Source: Paenibacillaceae bacterium GAS479 | GTDB taxonomy: Bacteria > Bacillota > Bacilli > Paenibacillales > Paenibacillaceae | DNA: 64,000 nt | Assembly: GCA_900105225.1 (NCBI GenBank) | Contig: LT629764.1 | Span: forward strand, 632,098-696,097 | Direction: 5' to 3' | Part shown: positions 16,839 through 26,390 of the stretch, in pieces | How positions within the stretch are numbered: position 1 is the first letter of the stretch | How the letters are laid out: each line of letters begins with the position of its first letter | Notes under the pieces: model-generated | The model's input: only the letters and a program-made list of their open reading frames with translations | Told to the model about the DNA's origin: nothing | The model's database searches: none | Translations under genes and position numbers: made by a program

Positions 16839-18116
16839 TTATTTCACCTGCAGAAGAAGCTTGTTGATTGTTTTGATCGCTTCAGGAGCGCGAATGCCTG
16901 GGTTAGCTGCAAACAGTTCCGACGGAAGCACTTCGAAGCTGTCATCCTTAACTGCGTTCAGGTTTTTCCAAACTGGATTGTTCTCAAATTCCTTCTTAAA
17001 CGATGCCTTCACTTCAGCTGCGTTACCGTGAGTAATGAGCAGGATCAGGTCAGGGTTAGATGCAACGATCCGCTCCATGCTGAGCTCCGAGTATTGCGGC
17101 ATTTTGTCCATTTTCGGGAATTTTGCCGCTACGTTTTGGCCGCCGGCAAGCTCCAGGAAGTTGCCAGGATAGCTGGTTGGGAGTGCTACGACAAAGCTGC
17201 CCGGAGCTCCGTATACGATGAGCGTTTTTGGCTTCGTAGCAGGCTTTTTCAAGCTGCTTACAGTGCGGTCCATATTAGCGATCAGTTGCTCTGCTTTGCT
17301 TTCGTTACCCAGCAGTTTGCCGTACAGACGGGCGGAAGACTTGATATCGTTGTAAGTATTATGCGAGTTGAACAGCACTTGAGCGCCGAGCTTTTCCATT
17401 GTCGCCTTTTGGCTCATCAGCGATGGTCCAGCAATAATCAGATCCGGTTTAACCGATGCCAGCTTCTCGAACAGAATGCCGTGTGTGCTGCCAACTTCAA
17501 CGGCGGATGCCGCTGCAGGCGGGTTAACCTTGCCCATTGCCGTTGGACGGCCGACTACCGTGCCACCAAGAGCATAGATCATTTCTGTGTCCGAAGAGGA
17601 TAGGGTAACGATACGTTGTGGACGTTTATTCAGTGTAAAAGAGCCTGTGCTCGTTTTCAGCGTCAGCTTGCTGTTAATTGCAACTGTGCGGCTAGCGCCA
17701 GACCAGTTAACCCATTTGCCGAAAGCTTCCGTCAACAATCGGAGCGGTACGAAGGTTTTGCCGTTCTGGATAACTGGAGCTGCGTCCAGTGTAGTTGCTT
17801 TGTTGTTTATGTAAGCCGTTTTGGAACCAGCCGTTAGTTTAACTTTGACACTACCACTCGTCGCTGTAACCGATTTGGTCGCGCTGCTCCAGGAAGCAGT
17901 GCCTCCCAGCGATTTAACGATGGAGCTATATGGAACGAGTGTGCGACCGCTGAGCATGATCGGCGATGCATCGAGAGAAAGTGATTTTCCGTCGAGCGTT
18001 ACTTTAATCGATGAGGATGCTGCATTGACCTTTGAAGGAGCTAGCGTCCCTGCACCAGAAGTGACGAGCAAAGCTGCGGCTGCAGCCGAAAGAATCCATT
18101 TTTTACTGCGGAACAT
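16839..18116 (-). CDS. Iron/haem-binding protein with copper-amine-oxidase-N-like stalk
   Basis: A signal peptide with an AxA-type site (KVNA/ASS) starts this 425-residue protein. Residues about 36-150 carry the copper amine oxidase N-terminal-like repeat seen in many Paenibacillus surface proteins (SGRTLVPYSSIVKSLGG and NGKTFVPLRLLTEAFG). Residues about 160-425 form a helical-backbone periplasmic binding domain (PQRIVTLSSSDTEMIYALGG, KPDLIIAGPS, NPDLILLITHG). No lipobox cysteine is visible, unlike typical Gram-positive binding lipoproteins, so the N-terminal domain may keep it at the cell surface. First gene of the iron operon; two Fur boxes lie upstream. Confidence 0.9.
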   Translation of the reverse strand: MFRSKKWILSAAAAALLVTSGAGTLAPSKVNAASSSIKVTLDGKSLSLDASPIMLSGRTLVPYSSIVKSLGGTASWSSATKSVTATSGSVKVKLTAGSKTAYINNKATTLDAAPVIQNGKTFVPLRLLTEAFGKWVNWSGASRTVAINSKLTLKTSTGSFTLNKRPQRIVTLSSSDTEMIYALGGTVVGRPTAMGKVNPPAAASAVEVGSTHGILFEKLASVKPDLIIAGPSLMSQKATMEKLGAQVLFNSHNTYNDIKSSARLYGKLLGNESKAEQLIANMDRTVSSLKKPATKPKTLIVYGAPGSFVVALPTSYPGNFLELAGGQNVAAKFPKMDKMPQYSELSMERIVASNPDLILLITHGNAAEVKASFKKEFENNPVWKNLNAVKDDSFEVLPSELFAANPGIRAPEAIKTINKLLLQVK

Positions 18117-18144
18117 GAAAATTACCCCCTGCGTCTATTAATAA

Positions 18145-18193
18145 TGAGAATCAATATCATTTGCATCACCAATAATAGTGATAACGATTATCA
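18145..18193 (-). promoter_or_regulatory. Two Fur-box-like operators
   Basis: TGAGAATCAATATCA (18145-18159) and TGATAACGATTATCA (18179-18193) match the 7-1-7 Fur pattern TGATAATnATTATCA with two and one mismatches. They lie 29 and 63 bases upstream of the binding-protein start, so the haem/iron operon should be repressed by Fur when iron is sufficient. The divergent GDPD gene starts about 150 bases away and might share the control. Confidence 0.8.
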
Positions 18194-18344
18194 TTGTCAA
18201 CAAGATTTTATTTTCTTTCATCCTTCCGCATATTTACTGTCTTTTTCAAACACTCACGACAGCATTGAGGATTCAGTCTCGTCTATAATAGCCATAAGGG
18301 TCATGGCAAGATTCCGTCTTAATACAATGGGGAAGGTGAAGAGC

Positions 18345-19097
18345 ATGAGAAATGATCAACGAACACGAATCATTGGCCACAGGGGGGCTGCGGGAGAAGC
18401 GCCTGAGAACACGTTGGCTAGCTTCCGCCTCGCAGCAGATCAAGGAGCGGATATGGTCGAGCTAGACGTTCATCTGTCGGCTGATGGAAAGCTAATCGTA
18501 TGTCATGATGAAACGCTGGATCGGACATCTGACCAAACAGGCGCAATTCGCGACCTAACAGAAGACGCCATCCGCAATGCCGACGCAGGCAACTGGTTCT
18601 CTTCTGACTTTTCTGGTGAGCGAATTCCTTTATTGGAAGAAGTGTACGAAGCATTGCCGGATTCCATGGAAATAAATGTAGAGGTCAAGGATGCCGCCGG
18701 AAGCGCGCTTGACCATGTTCTGTTAAGCTTCTTACGCGAGGGCGACCGCTTGGAGCGTACCATCGTGTCTTCCTTTGACCACAAGCTGCTCGTGCGGTTG
18801 AAGCAGGCTGAGCCGAAGCTGCGCATCGGTCTGCTCTATGCGGCTGATCTTGTTGATCATGCGGGCTACGCCGCTAGCTTGAACGTTGAGGTCTATTCGC
18901 TACATCCTTTTCATGAGCTTATCGGAGCTAAGGATACGTCGGACGCGGTCACAAGCGGGCTCGAAGTCTATCCTTACACCGCCAATCGTCCTGAGCAATG
19001 GCAGCGGCTGCTGGAGCTTGGGGTTAGCGGCATTATAACCGATTATCCGGGGAAATTGAGGAATTATCTTATCCATAAGGAAAGGAACGGCCACTAG
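18345..19097 (+). CDS. Glycerophosphodiester phosphodiesterase
   Basis: A 250-residue cytoplasmic GDPD domain: HRG (12-14) and PENT near the start, metal ligands Glu39 and Asp41 in VELDVHLSADG, and His54 in VCHDETLDR. It hydrolyses glycerophosphodiesters to glycerol 3-phosphate and an alcohol. The longer upstream frame runs through the Fur-box region; AAGGTGA six bases before ATG 18345 marks the real start. It is monocistronic and divergent from the iron operon. Confidence 0.92.
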   Translation: MRNDQRTRIIGHRGAAGEAPENTLASFRLAADQGADMVELDVHLSADGKLIVCHDETLDRTSDQTGAIRDLTEDAIRNADAGNWFSSDFSGERIPLLEEVYEALPDSMEINVEVKDAAGSALDHVLLSFLREGDRLERTIVSSFDHKLLVRLKQAEPKLRIGLLYAADLVDHAGYAASLNVEVYSLHPFHELIGAKDTSDAVTSGLEVYPYTANRPEQWQRLLELGVSGIITDYPGKLRNYLIHKERNGH

Positions 19098-19202
19098 AAG
19101 ACCGGTATAATTTGCCCGTTGCGCTGCGCCAACGGCGGAACATAGGAATGCTGTTGAGCTCGGGGGCTTCACCGGTTGCAGCCTTTGGCCGGGCTACATT
19201 AT

Positions 19203-19823
19203 TCATATTGAATGAAGTGATTTAATAACTTCCGTCCAAGGATGTCCTTGTGGAAATTGTGTTTGTAAAGAAAAGCTGAGCCAATACCTTTCCTCTCCTA
19301 TCAGATGCGGCAGGATACGTTCAAAGTCCAACTGATCCTTTTCTCTAATTTTGGTGCTTCCGCCTTTATAGAGGAGCTGTAGCTCAGGTTTTAAATAAGG
19401 AGTGCCTTCGGTTGTGAAGGCTCGAATATCGCTCCAATTGCGGCGAATGGAACGCTCTCGCCCATAAACCCATTCGTCCTGTTCCCGGTCTATAATCATG
19501 AGTTGGAATGCCCATGGCGAACTCTCATCTTTACAAACCCAAATATCTTTTGTCGTTGCTAGATACTCTCCCGGTTCTCTGTGACTCAGCTTGCCACTTT
19601 CCGCCTTATAGATGAGCCAGTCCTGAGACAGACGTTCCAGTACGACTTCCTGCTCATCCCGAAAAAAGACGATATCCGTATCGCTATGTTTCCTCGTCTG
19701 ATGACCGATGTAAAGGTCCAGCGCCCAGCCTCCTGCGATGGCCCACCACACGGGAATCGATTCAAATAAATCACGCACCTCCGCTACCGTTATAGGTGCC
19801 CAGTTCGAATAATCTGTACGCAT
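19203..19823 (-). CDS. Nucleotidyltransferase of the aminoglycoside/lincosamide type
   Basis: A 206-residue protein with a nucleotidyltransferase core: AIAGGWALDLYIG, then RKHSDTDIVFF with Asp48 and Asp50 as likely metal ligands. This resembles the small LinA/AadB-like adenylyltransferases and their uncharacterised relatives. AAAGGAGG five bases before ATG 19823 fixes the start over a longer frame. The substrate is unknown; drug modification is possible but not shown. A second, unrelated nucleotidyltransferase-like gene lies 134 bases upstream on the same strand. Confidence 0.8.
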   Translation of the reverse strand: MRTDYSNWAPITVAEVRDLFESIPVWWAIAGGWALDLYIGHQTRKHSDTDIVFFRDEQEVVLERLSQDWLIYKAESGKLSHREPGEYLATTKDIWVCKDESSPWAFQLMIIDREQDEWVYGRERSIRRNWSDIRAFTTEGTPYLKPELQLLYKGGSTKIREKDQLDFERILPHLIGEERYWLSFSLQTQFPQGHPWTEVIKSLHSI

Positions 19824-19957
19824 GAAAACCTCCTTTGCCATTCTCAACCGTCCGTCTTCTCGTCCTATTTAAAGGCGTCGAAAAAGTTTCACAGCACCAA
19901 AGGTCGGCCCTGTTTTCATCAAACTCCTATAGTCCATCCTAATCTTTTTCTGGGAGT

Positions 19958-20548
19958 CTACCGCACAATCTTAACTTTCGGCCAAGTGCTTTGCCAGTTT
20001 TTTTGCCTGATACGCCTATCAAAAATGTCCATTCTCTCCTCCACTTCACGAAAATAAGGAGTTGGACTCAATTCCATGTTCAATACCCCCTCGAGTCCGC
20101 AAGGCGCAGCCAAAACAACTTGATCTCGGTCATTTAAAGCAAGTCCGAGCGCCGTTGCCGATTCAGGGAACTTAGAAATCGCATCTACAGTGGAGATATA
20201 TGGCGGAAAGTTATTTTTAAGATGCATGCGAGCTTCGTTTTTTACTGACCATGGCAAGCCCGGCCTCATTCGGAGAAGACGGTTTTCCAATTCCTTTTCC
20301 ACCGACTCGTCCACATTGCCGGGATCAAAATAAACGACATCAACATCACCCAATGGCGTCTTTTCCGTAAATCCATGCAAAACATCCCAAATCTTCGACC
20401 TCACAAACCCTGCGCAAACCATCCAATCAGGCAACTCCAGCGACTGAGCCGTCCTCAATATGTCCATCATCCACTCGTCCTGTTCTACCAATTCAATGAT
20501 GTCCTGCTCACATGTTAATCTCAAGCTCCGTCGCCCCTTCACGAACAT
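19958..20548 (-). CDS. NTP_transf_6 (DUF925) nucleotidyltransferase-like protein
   Basis: A 196-residue protein with the family features CAGFVRSKIWDVLHG (45-59) and PLGDVDVVYFDP (65-76); Asp68 and Asp70 are the probable metal-binding pair. Members of this family occur widely as single genes of unknown substrate. The ATG is preceded only by a weak AATAGGAAT. It precedes the other nucleotidyltransferase gene but the 134-base gap argues against tight coupling. Confidence 0.82.
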   Translation of the reverse strand: MFVKGRRSLRLTCEQDIIELVEQDEWMMDILRTAQSLELPDWMVCAGFVRSKIWDVLHGFTEKTPLGDVDVVYFDPGNVDESVEKELENRLLRMRPGLPWSVKNEARMHLKNNFPPYISTVDAISKFPESATALGLALNDRDQVVLAAPCGLEGVLNMELSPTPYFREVEERMDIFDRRIRQKNWQSTWPKVKIVR

Positions 20549-20659
20549 ATATTCCTATTATAAACGCTAAAATAAAAATGGAAAGATTTTCTTTTTGAAG
20601 CTCCAGAAAATCTTCCGCGTGCACTAACTGGTCGCTGTCTTTGTAGGCTGTACGCCTAC

Positions 20660-20884
20660 TGTAGCGAAACTGAGAAGCCTTATTTCAGCAAAATAAACTC
20701 GTTTCCAGAGCTAACGGAACTGAGAGAGCTTATTTGACCCCGAGGGCCTGAAAAAGTCGATAATACCTGGGAATAACGCTTCTCAGTTTCGTTACAAACA
20801 TATTTGCATCGTTTCCGGCCATATAGCGCTTCTCAGTTTCGTTACAGCATCTTCGTTTAGATAGCGCTCTAAATCCAGTTAGTT
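20660..20884 (+). repeat. Four-unit intergenic repeat, copy 2
   Basis: It fills the middle of the 531-base gap between the DUF925 gene and phoU. Units are 20660-20689 and 20708-20740 in forward orientation, then 20771-20797 and 20820-20846 inverted, followed by the tag AAATCCAGTTAGT near 20870-20882. The central pair (CTAACGGAACTGAGAGAGCT and its partner CTTCTCAGTTTCGTTAC) can fold into a large hairpin. The remaining 150 bases before phoU hold only its terminator. Confidence 0.85.
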
Positions 20885-21035
20885 GAGGGGTGTTTTGGTC
20901 ATTTCGTAAGGATGGCTCGGCTTTCATGCTATGCTTTCAGTGCGAGACTGTTCCTGCGCGGTTTCGGTGCGAAACTTTCAATGCTTGGCATTTATTGCTC
21001 AGCTTTCATCGCGCGCCATCCAACGCAAGAAAGCA

Positions 21036-21069
21036 CAAAAAAGCCCACCGTATCCCTCACGGCGGGCAC
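21036..21069 (-). terminator. Terminator of the pst-phoU operon
   Basis: On the minus strand GTGCCCGCCGTG pairs with TACGGTGGGC, followed by TTTTTTG. It starts 10 bases after the phoU stop. Confidence 0.88.
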
Positions 21070-21079
21070 CTAAAATATA

Positions 21080-21739
21080 TTAAGCGTTCAAATCCGGGCG
21101 TTTGCCCGTAACGAGATAGGCGACGCTCTCGCCGATATTCGTGGCGTGATCGGCAATCCTCTCAATATAACGGCCAACGAAGCTGAGCAGCATCGATTGG
21201 TTGATCGTTTTCGGGTCGCCGACCATGAGCGAGAATAGCTCGCGAATAATTCCCGAATAAAGCGCATCGACCTCATCGTCATCCTTGGCCATCTTGTAGG
21301 CCAGGTCGACGTTTTCCTGCACATAAGATTGGATCGACTCAAAAATCATCGTCTGTACGATTTCGGACATCCGCGGCAGATCAATCAGCGGCTTAATAAG
21401 CGTCTGTCCTTCTAGGCGCATAACTACTTTGGCGATATCGACGGACAGATCGCCCATCCGCTCCAGATCACCGGAGATGCGAAACGCGACCAAGATTCGG
21501 CGCAAATCCTTCGCCACCGGCTGTTGCGTAGCGATCAGCTTGGAGCCAATCTCTGTAATTTTTTCCTCAAGACGGTTGAGCTCAGGGTCTTGTTTGATAA
21601 TCTGGGCTGCTTCCTTAACGTCCACCGTCATCAGGGCATGCATGGATTTAGCTAGGGCAGACTCCACATGGTCACCCATCTCCTGGAGCATCTTATTCAG
21701 CTGATCCAGTCCCTCATCAAGCTCCTTGCGTTTAATCAT
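21080..21739 (-). CDS. phoU: Phosphate-transport regulatory protein PhoU
   Basis: A 219-residue all-helical protein made of two PhoU repeats, each with an acidic metal-binding helix (RMGDLSVDIAK at about 96 and RIADHATNIGE near 193). PhoU links the Pst transporter to the phosphate two-component kinase and dampens uptake when phosphate is plentiful. It is the last gene of the pst operon, 26 bases after pstB, with a terminator right behind. Confidence 0.95.
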   Translation of the reverse strand: MIKRKELDEGLDQLNKMLQEMGDHVESALAKSMHALMTVDVKEAAQIIKQDPELNRLEEKITEIGSKLIATQQPVAKDLRRILVAFRISGDLERMGDLSVDIAKVVMRLEGQTLIKPLIDLPRMSEIVQTMIFESIQSYVQENVDLAYKMAKDDDEVDALYSGIIRELFSLMVGDPKTINQSMLLSFVGRYIERIADHATNIGESVAYLVTGKRPDLNA

Positions 21740-21765
21740 GCAGCTTCTCCCCTCTCCTCCGGCGG

Positions 21766-22521
21766 TTAACCGAAGCGTCCCGTAATATAGTCTTCCGTTC
21801 TAGCGTCGACCGGAGTTGAGAACAGCTTCTCCGTTTCATCCGCCTCCACAAGCTCGCCGTTCAGGAAAAAGACGGTCCGATCCGACACACGAGCTGCCTG
21901 ATGCATATTGTGCGTCACCATGACGATCGTGTAATCCTTTTTAAGCTCGCGGACGAGTTCTTCAATCTTAAGCGTTGAGAGCGGATCAAGGGCGGAAGTC
22001 GCCTCATCCATGAGCAGCACATCCGGCTCCACTGCAAGCGCGCGAGCGATACAGAGGCGCTGCTGTTGGCCGCCAGACAGGCTGAGAGCCGACTTACCCA
22101 GCAGATCCTTGACTTCCTCCCACAGCGAAGCGCCGCGCAGACTGCGCTCAACGATCTCATTCAGCCGAGCTTTATCCCGAATGCCATGCAGGCGAGGACC
22201 ATAGGCTACGTTGTCGAAGATCGACTTTGGAAAAGGATTCGGCTGTTGAAACACCATACCTACTCGTTTGCGCAGCGTTTCAACTTCTGTGTCCGCGCCG
22301 TAAATGTCCTGGCCGTCCAGCTTAACGCTGCCATCGATTCGCACGCCGGGAACGAGATCATTCATCCGGTTGAGCGTACGCAGAAACGTCGACTTACCGC
22401 AGCCCGATGGACCAATGAAGGCGGTAATTGTCCGCTCCGGAATATCGAGCTTCATATCTTTAAGGGCGTGGAACTCGCCGTAATGCAGATTCAAGCGATC
22501 AATCTCCATGATCTGTTTCAT
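21766..22521 (-). CDS. pstB: Phosphate ABC transporter ATP-binding protein PstB (second copy)
   Basis: A 251-residue PstB: Walker [10 protein letters not shown], the PstB-specific YGPRLHGI, signature [10 protein letters not shown], Walker [14 protein letters not shown] and THNMHQA. The usual C-terminal EDYITGRFG is present. The ATG at 22521 follows a GAGAAGGG ribosome site; a longer frame would overlap the upstream pstB. It is the second of two tandem pstB genes, an arrangement also known in B. subtilis (pstBA/pstBB). Confidence 0.95.
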   Translation of the reverse strand: MKQIMEIDRLNLHYGEFHALKDMKLDIPERTITAFIGPSGCGKSTFLRTLNRMNDLVPGVRIDGSVKLDGQDIYGADTEVETLRKRVGMVFQQPNPFPKSIFDNVAYGPRLHGIRDKARLNEIVERSLRGASLWEEVKDLLGKSALSLSGGQQQRLCIARALAVEPDVLLMDEATSALDPLSTLKIEELVRELKKDYTIVMVTHNMHQAARVSDRTVFFLNGELVEADETEKLFSTPVDARTEDYITGRFG

Positions 22522-22555
22522 TGCTTTTCCCTTCTCCCCATACGTCTGAATGTGA

Positions 22556-23365
22556 CTAGCCGAAGCGTCCCGAGATATAGTCATCGGTCTGCTTGTTCTC
22601 CGGATTGGTGAAGATGACGTTTGTATCGTTGTGCTCGATCAGATTGCCCATATAGAAAAAGGCCGTCTTATCTGAAACGCGTGCCGCCTGATGCATGTTA
22701 TGCGTCACGATAACGATGCAGAATTCCTGCTTCAGCTCGGAGATCAGCTCCTCGATCTTCGCGGTTGATACCGGGTCAAGCGCAGATGCCGGCTCATCCA
22801 TTAGCAGAATTTCCGGCTGAACGGAGAGCGCACGAGCGATGCATAACCGCTGCTGCTGGCCGCCGGAGAGGGCAAGCGCCGACTGATGCAGCCGATCCTT
22901 CGTTTCCTCCCACAGCGCAGTGCGGCGCAAGCAGGATTCTACAATTTCATTGAGCTCTTGCTTGTTTTTGATGCCGTGGTAGCGAGGGCCAAAAGCGATA
23001 TTCTCGTAGATCGACTTGTAAAACGGGTTCGGCTTTTGCCAGACCATGCCGATCCGCTGGCGCAACGTAACGACATCCGTACCCGGAGCATTGATATCTT
23101 CTCCATCCAGCCAGATGCTGCCCTTCATGCTTGCGCTTGGGATCGTATCATTCATCCGATTAAGACTTCGCAAAAAAGTAGATTTACCGCAGCCGGACGG
23201 ACCGATCAGCGCAGTTACGCTGCTTGGAGCAAAGCTAAGGTCCACTTTTTTGACTGCTTCTTTGTCACTATAAAATATGCTCAGTTGCTCCGCAGCCAGG
23301 GCGGCGCCGCCGCCGGGTTTCGTGCTTGCTCCGGCGGAGCTGATAGATGGGGCTACAATCGCCAT
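22556..23365 (-). CDS. pstB: Phosphate ABC transporter ATP-binding protein PstB (first copy)
   Basis: A 269-residue PstB with the same motifs as its neighbour ([40 protein letters not shown]) but an extra N-terminal Ala/Gly-rich stretch of about 25 residues. AGGAGG lies 8 bases before the ATG. The two copies differ throughout, so this is an old duplication. Both may pair with PstC/PstA as homo- or heterodimers. Confidence 0.95.
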   Translation of the reverse strand: MAIVAPSISSAGASTKPGGGAALAAEQLSIFYSDKEAVKKVDLSFAPSSVTALIGPSGCGKSTFLRSLNRMNDTIPSASMKGSIWLDGEDINAPGTDVVTLRQRIGMVWQKPNPFYKSIYENIAFGPRYHGIKNKQELNEIVESCLRRTALWEETKDRLHQSALALSGGQQQRLCIARALSVQPEILLMDEPASALDPVSTAKIEELISELKQEFCIVIVTHNMHQAARVSDKTAFFYMGNLIEHNDTNVIFTNPENKQTDDYISGRFG

Positions 23366-23389
23366 GTCATTGACCTCCTGGTTGTCGGA

Positions 23390-24283
23390 TTATTTGGATG
23401 CCGTCAGCTTACGATACATATAGCGACCCAACCAGCGCGATCCCAGATTGAACAGCAGCACCGTAATGATCAACACCGTGGAAGCACCTGCTGCGATTTG
23501 AGCCGCATCAGGCGCAATACCTTCGCTGTTGATTTTCCAAATATGAACGGCCAGAGTTTCCGCTGGACGGAGCGGGTTGAGCGGTGATACCGGGCTGAAC
23601 GGATTCCAGTCGGTAAAGTCCAGTCGCGGCGAGCTCATGCCAGCCGTGAACAGCAGTGCTGCGGCTTCGCCGAAGACGCGGCCAGCGGCCAAAATGGTAC
23701 CGGTCAGAATCGTTGGCAGAGCTACCGGGAGCATCACTTTCGTAATTGTTTTCCAGCGGGTCAAGCCGAGGGCGAGGCCCGCTTCCTTTTGCTCGCGGGG
23801 AACGCCTCGAATGCCCTGCTCGGTAATCCGCACCATAAGCGGCAAGTTGAACACAGTGAGCGCCAATGCGCCGGCCAGCAAGGAAAACTTAAGATCGAAG
23901 TAGTTCACGAACACGAGCAGGCCGAACAGGCCAACAACGATGGAAGGGAACGAGGACAGAACCTCGACGACCAGGCGAATGAAATCCGTAAACTTGCCGG
24001 GGCGAGAGTATTCCGCCATATAGATACCGGCGCCGATGCCGATCGGTACTGTAATCAGCATCGTCAGCACGAGTAAGAACAAGGAATTGAATAGCTGCGG
24101 GCCGATGCCTCCGCCGACTTTGAACGTTTGTGGCGGGGAAGTCAGGAAGTCGAAGCTGAGATGGCCGATACCACGATACAAAATGAAACCGATCAATCCG
24201 CCCAATATGACGATGATCAGAAAGGCGAAGAAGTAAAATACTCCGGTCGCGATGCGGTCGACCTGCTTGTTGGATAATCTCAT
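23390..24283 (-). CDS. pstA: Phosphate ABC transporter permease PstA
   Basis: A 297-residue permease with about six helices and the BPD permease loop EQKEAGLALGLTRWKTI. It forms the phosphate channel with PstC. The frame can be read further upstream inside pstC, but GGAGAAG before ATG 24283 and the four-base overlap with the pstC stop identify the start. Confidence 0.95.
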   Translation of the reverse strand: MRLSNKQVDRIATGVFYFFAFLIIVILGGLIGFILYRGIGHLSFDFLTSPPQTFKVGGGIGPQLFNSLFLLVLTMLITVPIGIGAGIYMAEYSRPGKFTDFIRLVVEVLSSFPSIVVGLFGLLVFVNYFDLKFSLLAGALALTVFNLPLMVRITEQGIRGVPREQKEAGLALGLTRWKTITKVMLPVALPTILTGTILAAGRVFGEAAALLFTAGMSSPRLDFTDWNPFSPVSPLNPLRPAETLAVHIWKINSEGIAPDAAQIAAGASTVLIITVLLFNLGSRWLGRYMYRKLTASK

Positions 24284-25305
24284 CGCAGACTTCTCCTTTC
24301 CAGAACGCGGACGATAAAGATAAAGACGAAAGTCATCGTCAGAAGCATGAGCGCCAAGCTCCACAGCACGTTATTTTGAACGGTGCCCATGATTGTATTA
24401 CCCATGCTTAGCGTAATAACGCTCGTCAGCGTAGAAGCTGACTCGAACAGGGAGTTCGGTATATGCGGCGCGTTGCCGATAACCATCTGAACAGCGAGCG
24501 CCTCGCCGAAAGCCCGCGCAATGCCAAGCACGACGCCAGTCAACATCGCTGGCAGCACCGCAGGCAAAATGCTGCGCGAAATCGTCTGCCAGCGCGTCGC
24601 GCCTAGCGCGTAGCTGCCTTCCTTGAGGCCGCGCGGCAAGTTGGACATTGCGTCCGTAGCGATTGTCGTAATCGTCGGCAGGATCATGATGGACAGCACA
24701 ATTGCTCCCGCTGCGATACCGAGACCTTGTCCAGGGAATACAGAACGCAGGAAAGGAACGATTACACTAAGACCGACAAATCCGTATACAACGGAAGGAA
24801 TGCCCGCCAGCAGCTCGATGACTGGCTGCATAACCGTTTTGCCGAACTTAGGCATGAGCTCCGTCATGAATATCGCGGCGCAAAAAGCGAGCGGCGCCGA
24901 AATACACGCGGCCAAAATGGACGTCATGAACGAGCCTGTAATGAACGGGAGCGCTCCGAATTTTTGCGGATCTCCGTCCGGTGCCCATTTGACGCCGGTC
25001 AGGAACTCCTTGAGGCTGACGCCATTAACGAAAAAGGTGGCCAGCCCTTTGGAAGCAACAAAATAAACGATCGAAAAAATAGTGATGATGAGCACAGAAA
25101 CGCAAATCATCGTATACGTTTTGCCGAACCACTCGCTGCCGGAGCGACTGCGTTTGCGGGCAACAGGTTTATTGCCCGAAGGCTGGCCGCCTGGGGTCTG
25201 CTTGGAGGAAACATTCATCGGTTGGCTTACCGCCTCTCCTAGGGTCGGCGCAGCAGGGTTTGCGCCTTCGGAGCTTCTAGTTGAAGGTTCTATAGTGGCT
25301 TTCAT
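24280..25305 (-). CDS. pstC: Phosphate ABC transporter permease PstC
   Basis: A 341-residue permease with a long, Pro/Ser/Arg-rich cytoplasmic N-terminus (1-62) before the first helix, and the permease loop LKEGSYALGATRWQTI. The N-terminal extension of about 60 residues is longer than in most PstC proteins. RBS AAGGAGAG precedes the ATG. It is separated from pstS by a stem-loop. Confidence 0.95.
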   Translation of the reverse strand: MKATIEPSTRSSEGANPAAPTLGEAVSQPMNVSSKQTPGGQPSGNKPVARKRSRSGSEWFGKTYTMICVSVLIITIFSIVYFVASKGLATFFVNGVSLKEFLTGVKWAPDGDPQKFGALPFITGSFMTSILAACISAPLAFCAAIFMTELMPKFGKTVMQPVIELLAGIPSVVYGFVGLSVIVPFLRSVFPGQGLGIAAGAIVLSIMILPTITTIATDAMSNLPRGLKEGSYALGATRWQTISRSILPAVLPAMLTGVVLGIARAFGEALAVQMVIGNAPHIPNSLFESASTLTSVITLSMGNTIMGTVQNNVLWSLALMLLTMTFVFIFIVRVLERRSLR

Positions 25306-25349
25306 CGCTTAATCTCTCCTTACGCCGAATACTCTTGGCATGGCGCAAA

Positions 25350-25381
25350 GCCAAGGGGGGCTGGTGAAGCCCCTCTTGGCC
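25350..25381 (-). other. Stem-loop between pstS and pstC
   Basis: GCCAAGGGG and CCCTCTTGGC form a GC-rich hairpin in the 102-base gap. There is no T run, so it is not a full terminator on the minus strand. Such hairpins can stabilise the upstream message and let the binding protein be made in excess over the permease; that role is inference. Confidence 0.6.
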
Positions 25382-25407
25382 TGCTGCTGCGTCTATAGGC
25401 ATAGCTA

Positions 25408-26322
25408 TTATTTTTTTACAATGTTGCCGGCGTCATCGCGCTTCACTTGCATTTCATTGATAGCGATGTAGCCAAGCTCCGTTACGTCGGTCTTTTGAAT
25501 ATCGTCCGTCAACATGTAGTCCAGGAAAGCTTTAACCGCTTCGTTCGGCTCGCCCTTCGTGTACATATGTTGGTAAGCCCAGATCGGATACGTGCCTGCT
25601 TTGACGTTGTCTGGAGTTGCTTCCACACCGTCAAGCTTCACCGTTTTAACGGAATCGTCCAGGTACGACAGAGCCAGATAACCGATCGCTCCAGGCGTTT
25701 CGCCGACGAGCTTCTTAACTGTACCGGAGGAATCCTCTTGAATGTTACCTGGGAGATCTTCAGAAGCCGTGCCAAGACCGTATTTCTCGAAAGTTTTGCG
25801 GGTACCGGAGCTGGATGGACGGTTGACGATGACGATTTTCGCGTCTGCGCCGCCAACTTCTTTCCAGTTCGTTACTTTGCCAGTGAAGATGTCAACCAGT
25901 TGCTGCTTAGTCAGGTTGTCGATGGCGATGTCTTTGTTAACGACTGTTGACATAGCTACGACTGCAACTTGATGGTCAACAAGCTCTTCTGCTTTAGTAG
26001 CGTCACCGTCTTTGAACTTCTCATTTGCAAAAATGTCGGAGTTGCCGATGTCAGCTTGTCCTTCGGAAACTTGAGTCAGCCCGGTGCCGCTGCCGCCGCC
26101 CTGAACCTGAACCGTGATCCCGCTATATTTGGAATCGGCCATGAATTTATTGGCTACTTGCTCAACCAGAGGCTGCATGGCTGTTGAGCCAGCTGCCAGG
26201 ATGGAACCGCTCAGGCCCTCTGCGCCTCCGCCACCGCTTGTTTCGTTGCCGTTTTTACTACCGCATGCAGCAAGCGTCAAAGCAAGAACCATCGTCATCA
26301 TGACCAGCATCGTCTTCTTCAT
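25408..26322 (-). CDS. pstS: Phosphate-binding lipoprotein PstS
   Basis: A 304-residue binding protein with a lipoprotein signal (LALTLAACGS, Cys20), then the PstS motifs GSTAMQPLV, GGGSGTGLTQVSEGQADIG and VNRPSSSGTR, which line the phosphate site. It captures phosphate outside the membrane for PstCAB. It is the first gene of the operon, preceded by a Pho box. Confidence 0.96.
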   Translation of the reverse strand: MKKTMLVMMTMVLALTLAACGSKNGNETSGGGGAEGLSGSILAAGSTAMQPLVEQVANKFMADSKYSGITVQVQGGGSGTGLTQVSEGQADIGNSDIFANEKFKDGDATKAEELVDHQVAVVAMSTVVNKDIAIDNLTKQQLVDIFTGKVTNWKEVGGADAKIVIVNRPSSSGTRKTFEKYGLGTASEDLPGNIQEDSSGTVKKLVGETPGAIGYLALSYLDDSVKTVKLDGVEATPDNVKAGTYPIWAYQHMYTKGEPNEAVKAFLDYMLTDDIQKTDVTELGYIAINEMQVKRDDAGNIVKK

Positions 26323-26390
26323 CTCTTTTTGTTTCCCCTTCCGAGAACCAAGTTTTGTTCTGGCTTACGAGACTTATTGTACGGGTTAGT

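Noticed and set aside
16401-17603. 400-residue + strand open frame
   Set aside because: It is antisense to the FecCD permease and the binding protein, has no ribosome site, and reads as composition-biased shadow translation.
21766-23365. Duplicate pstB as a recent amplification
   Set aside because: The two copies differ throughout and tandem pstB genes are already known from B. subtilis.
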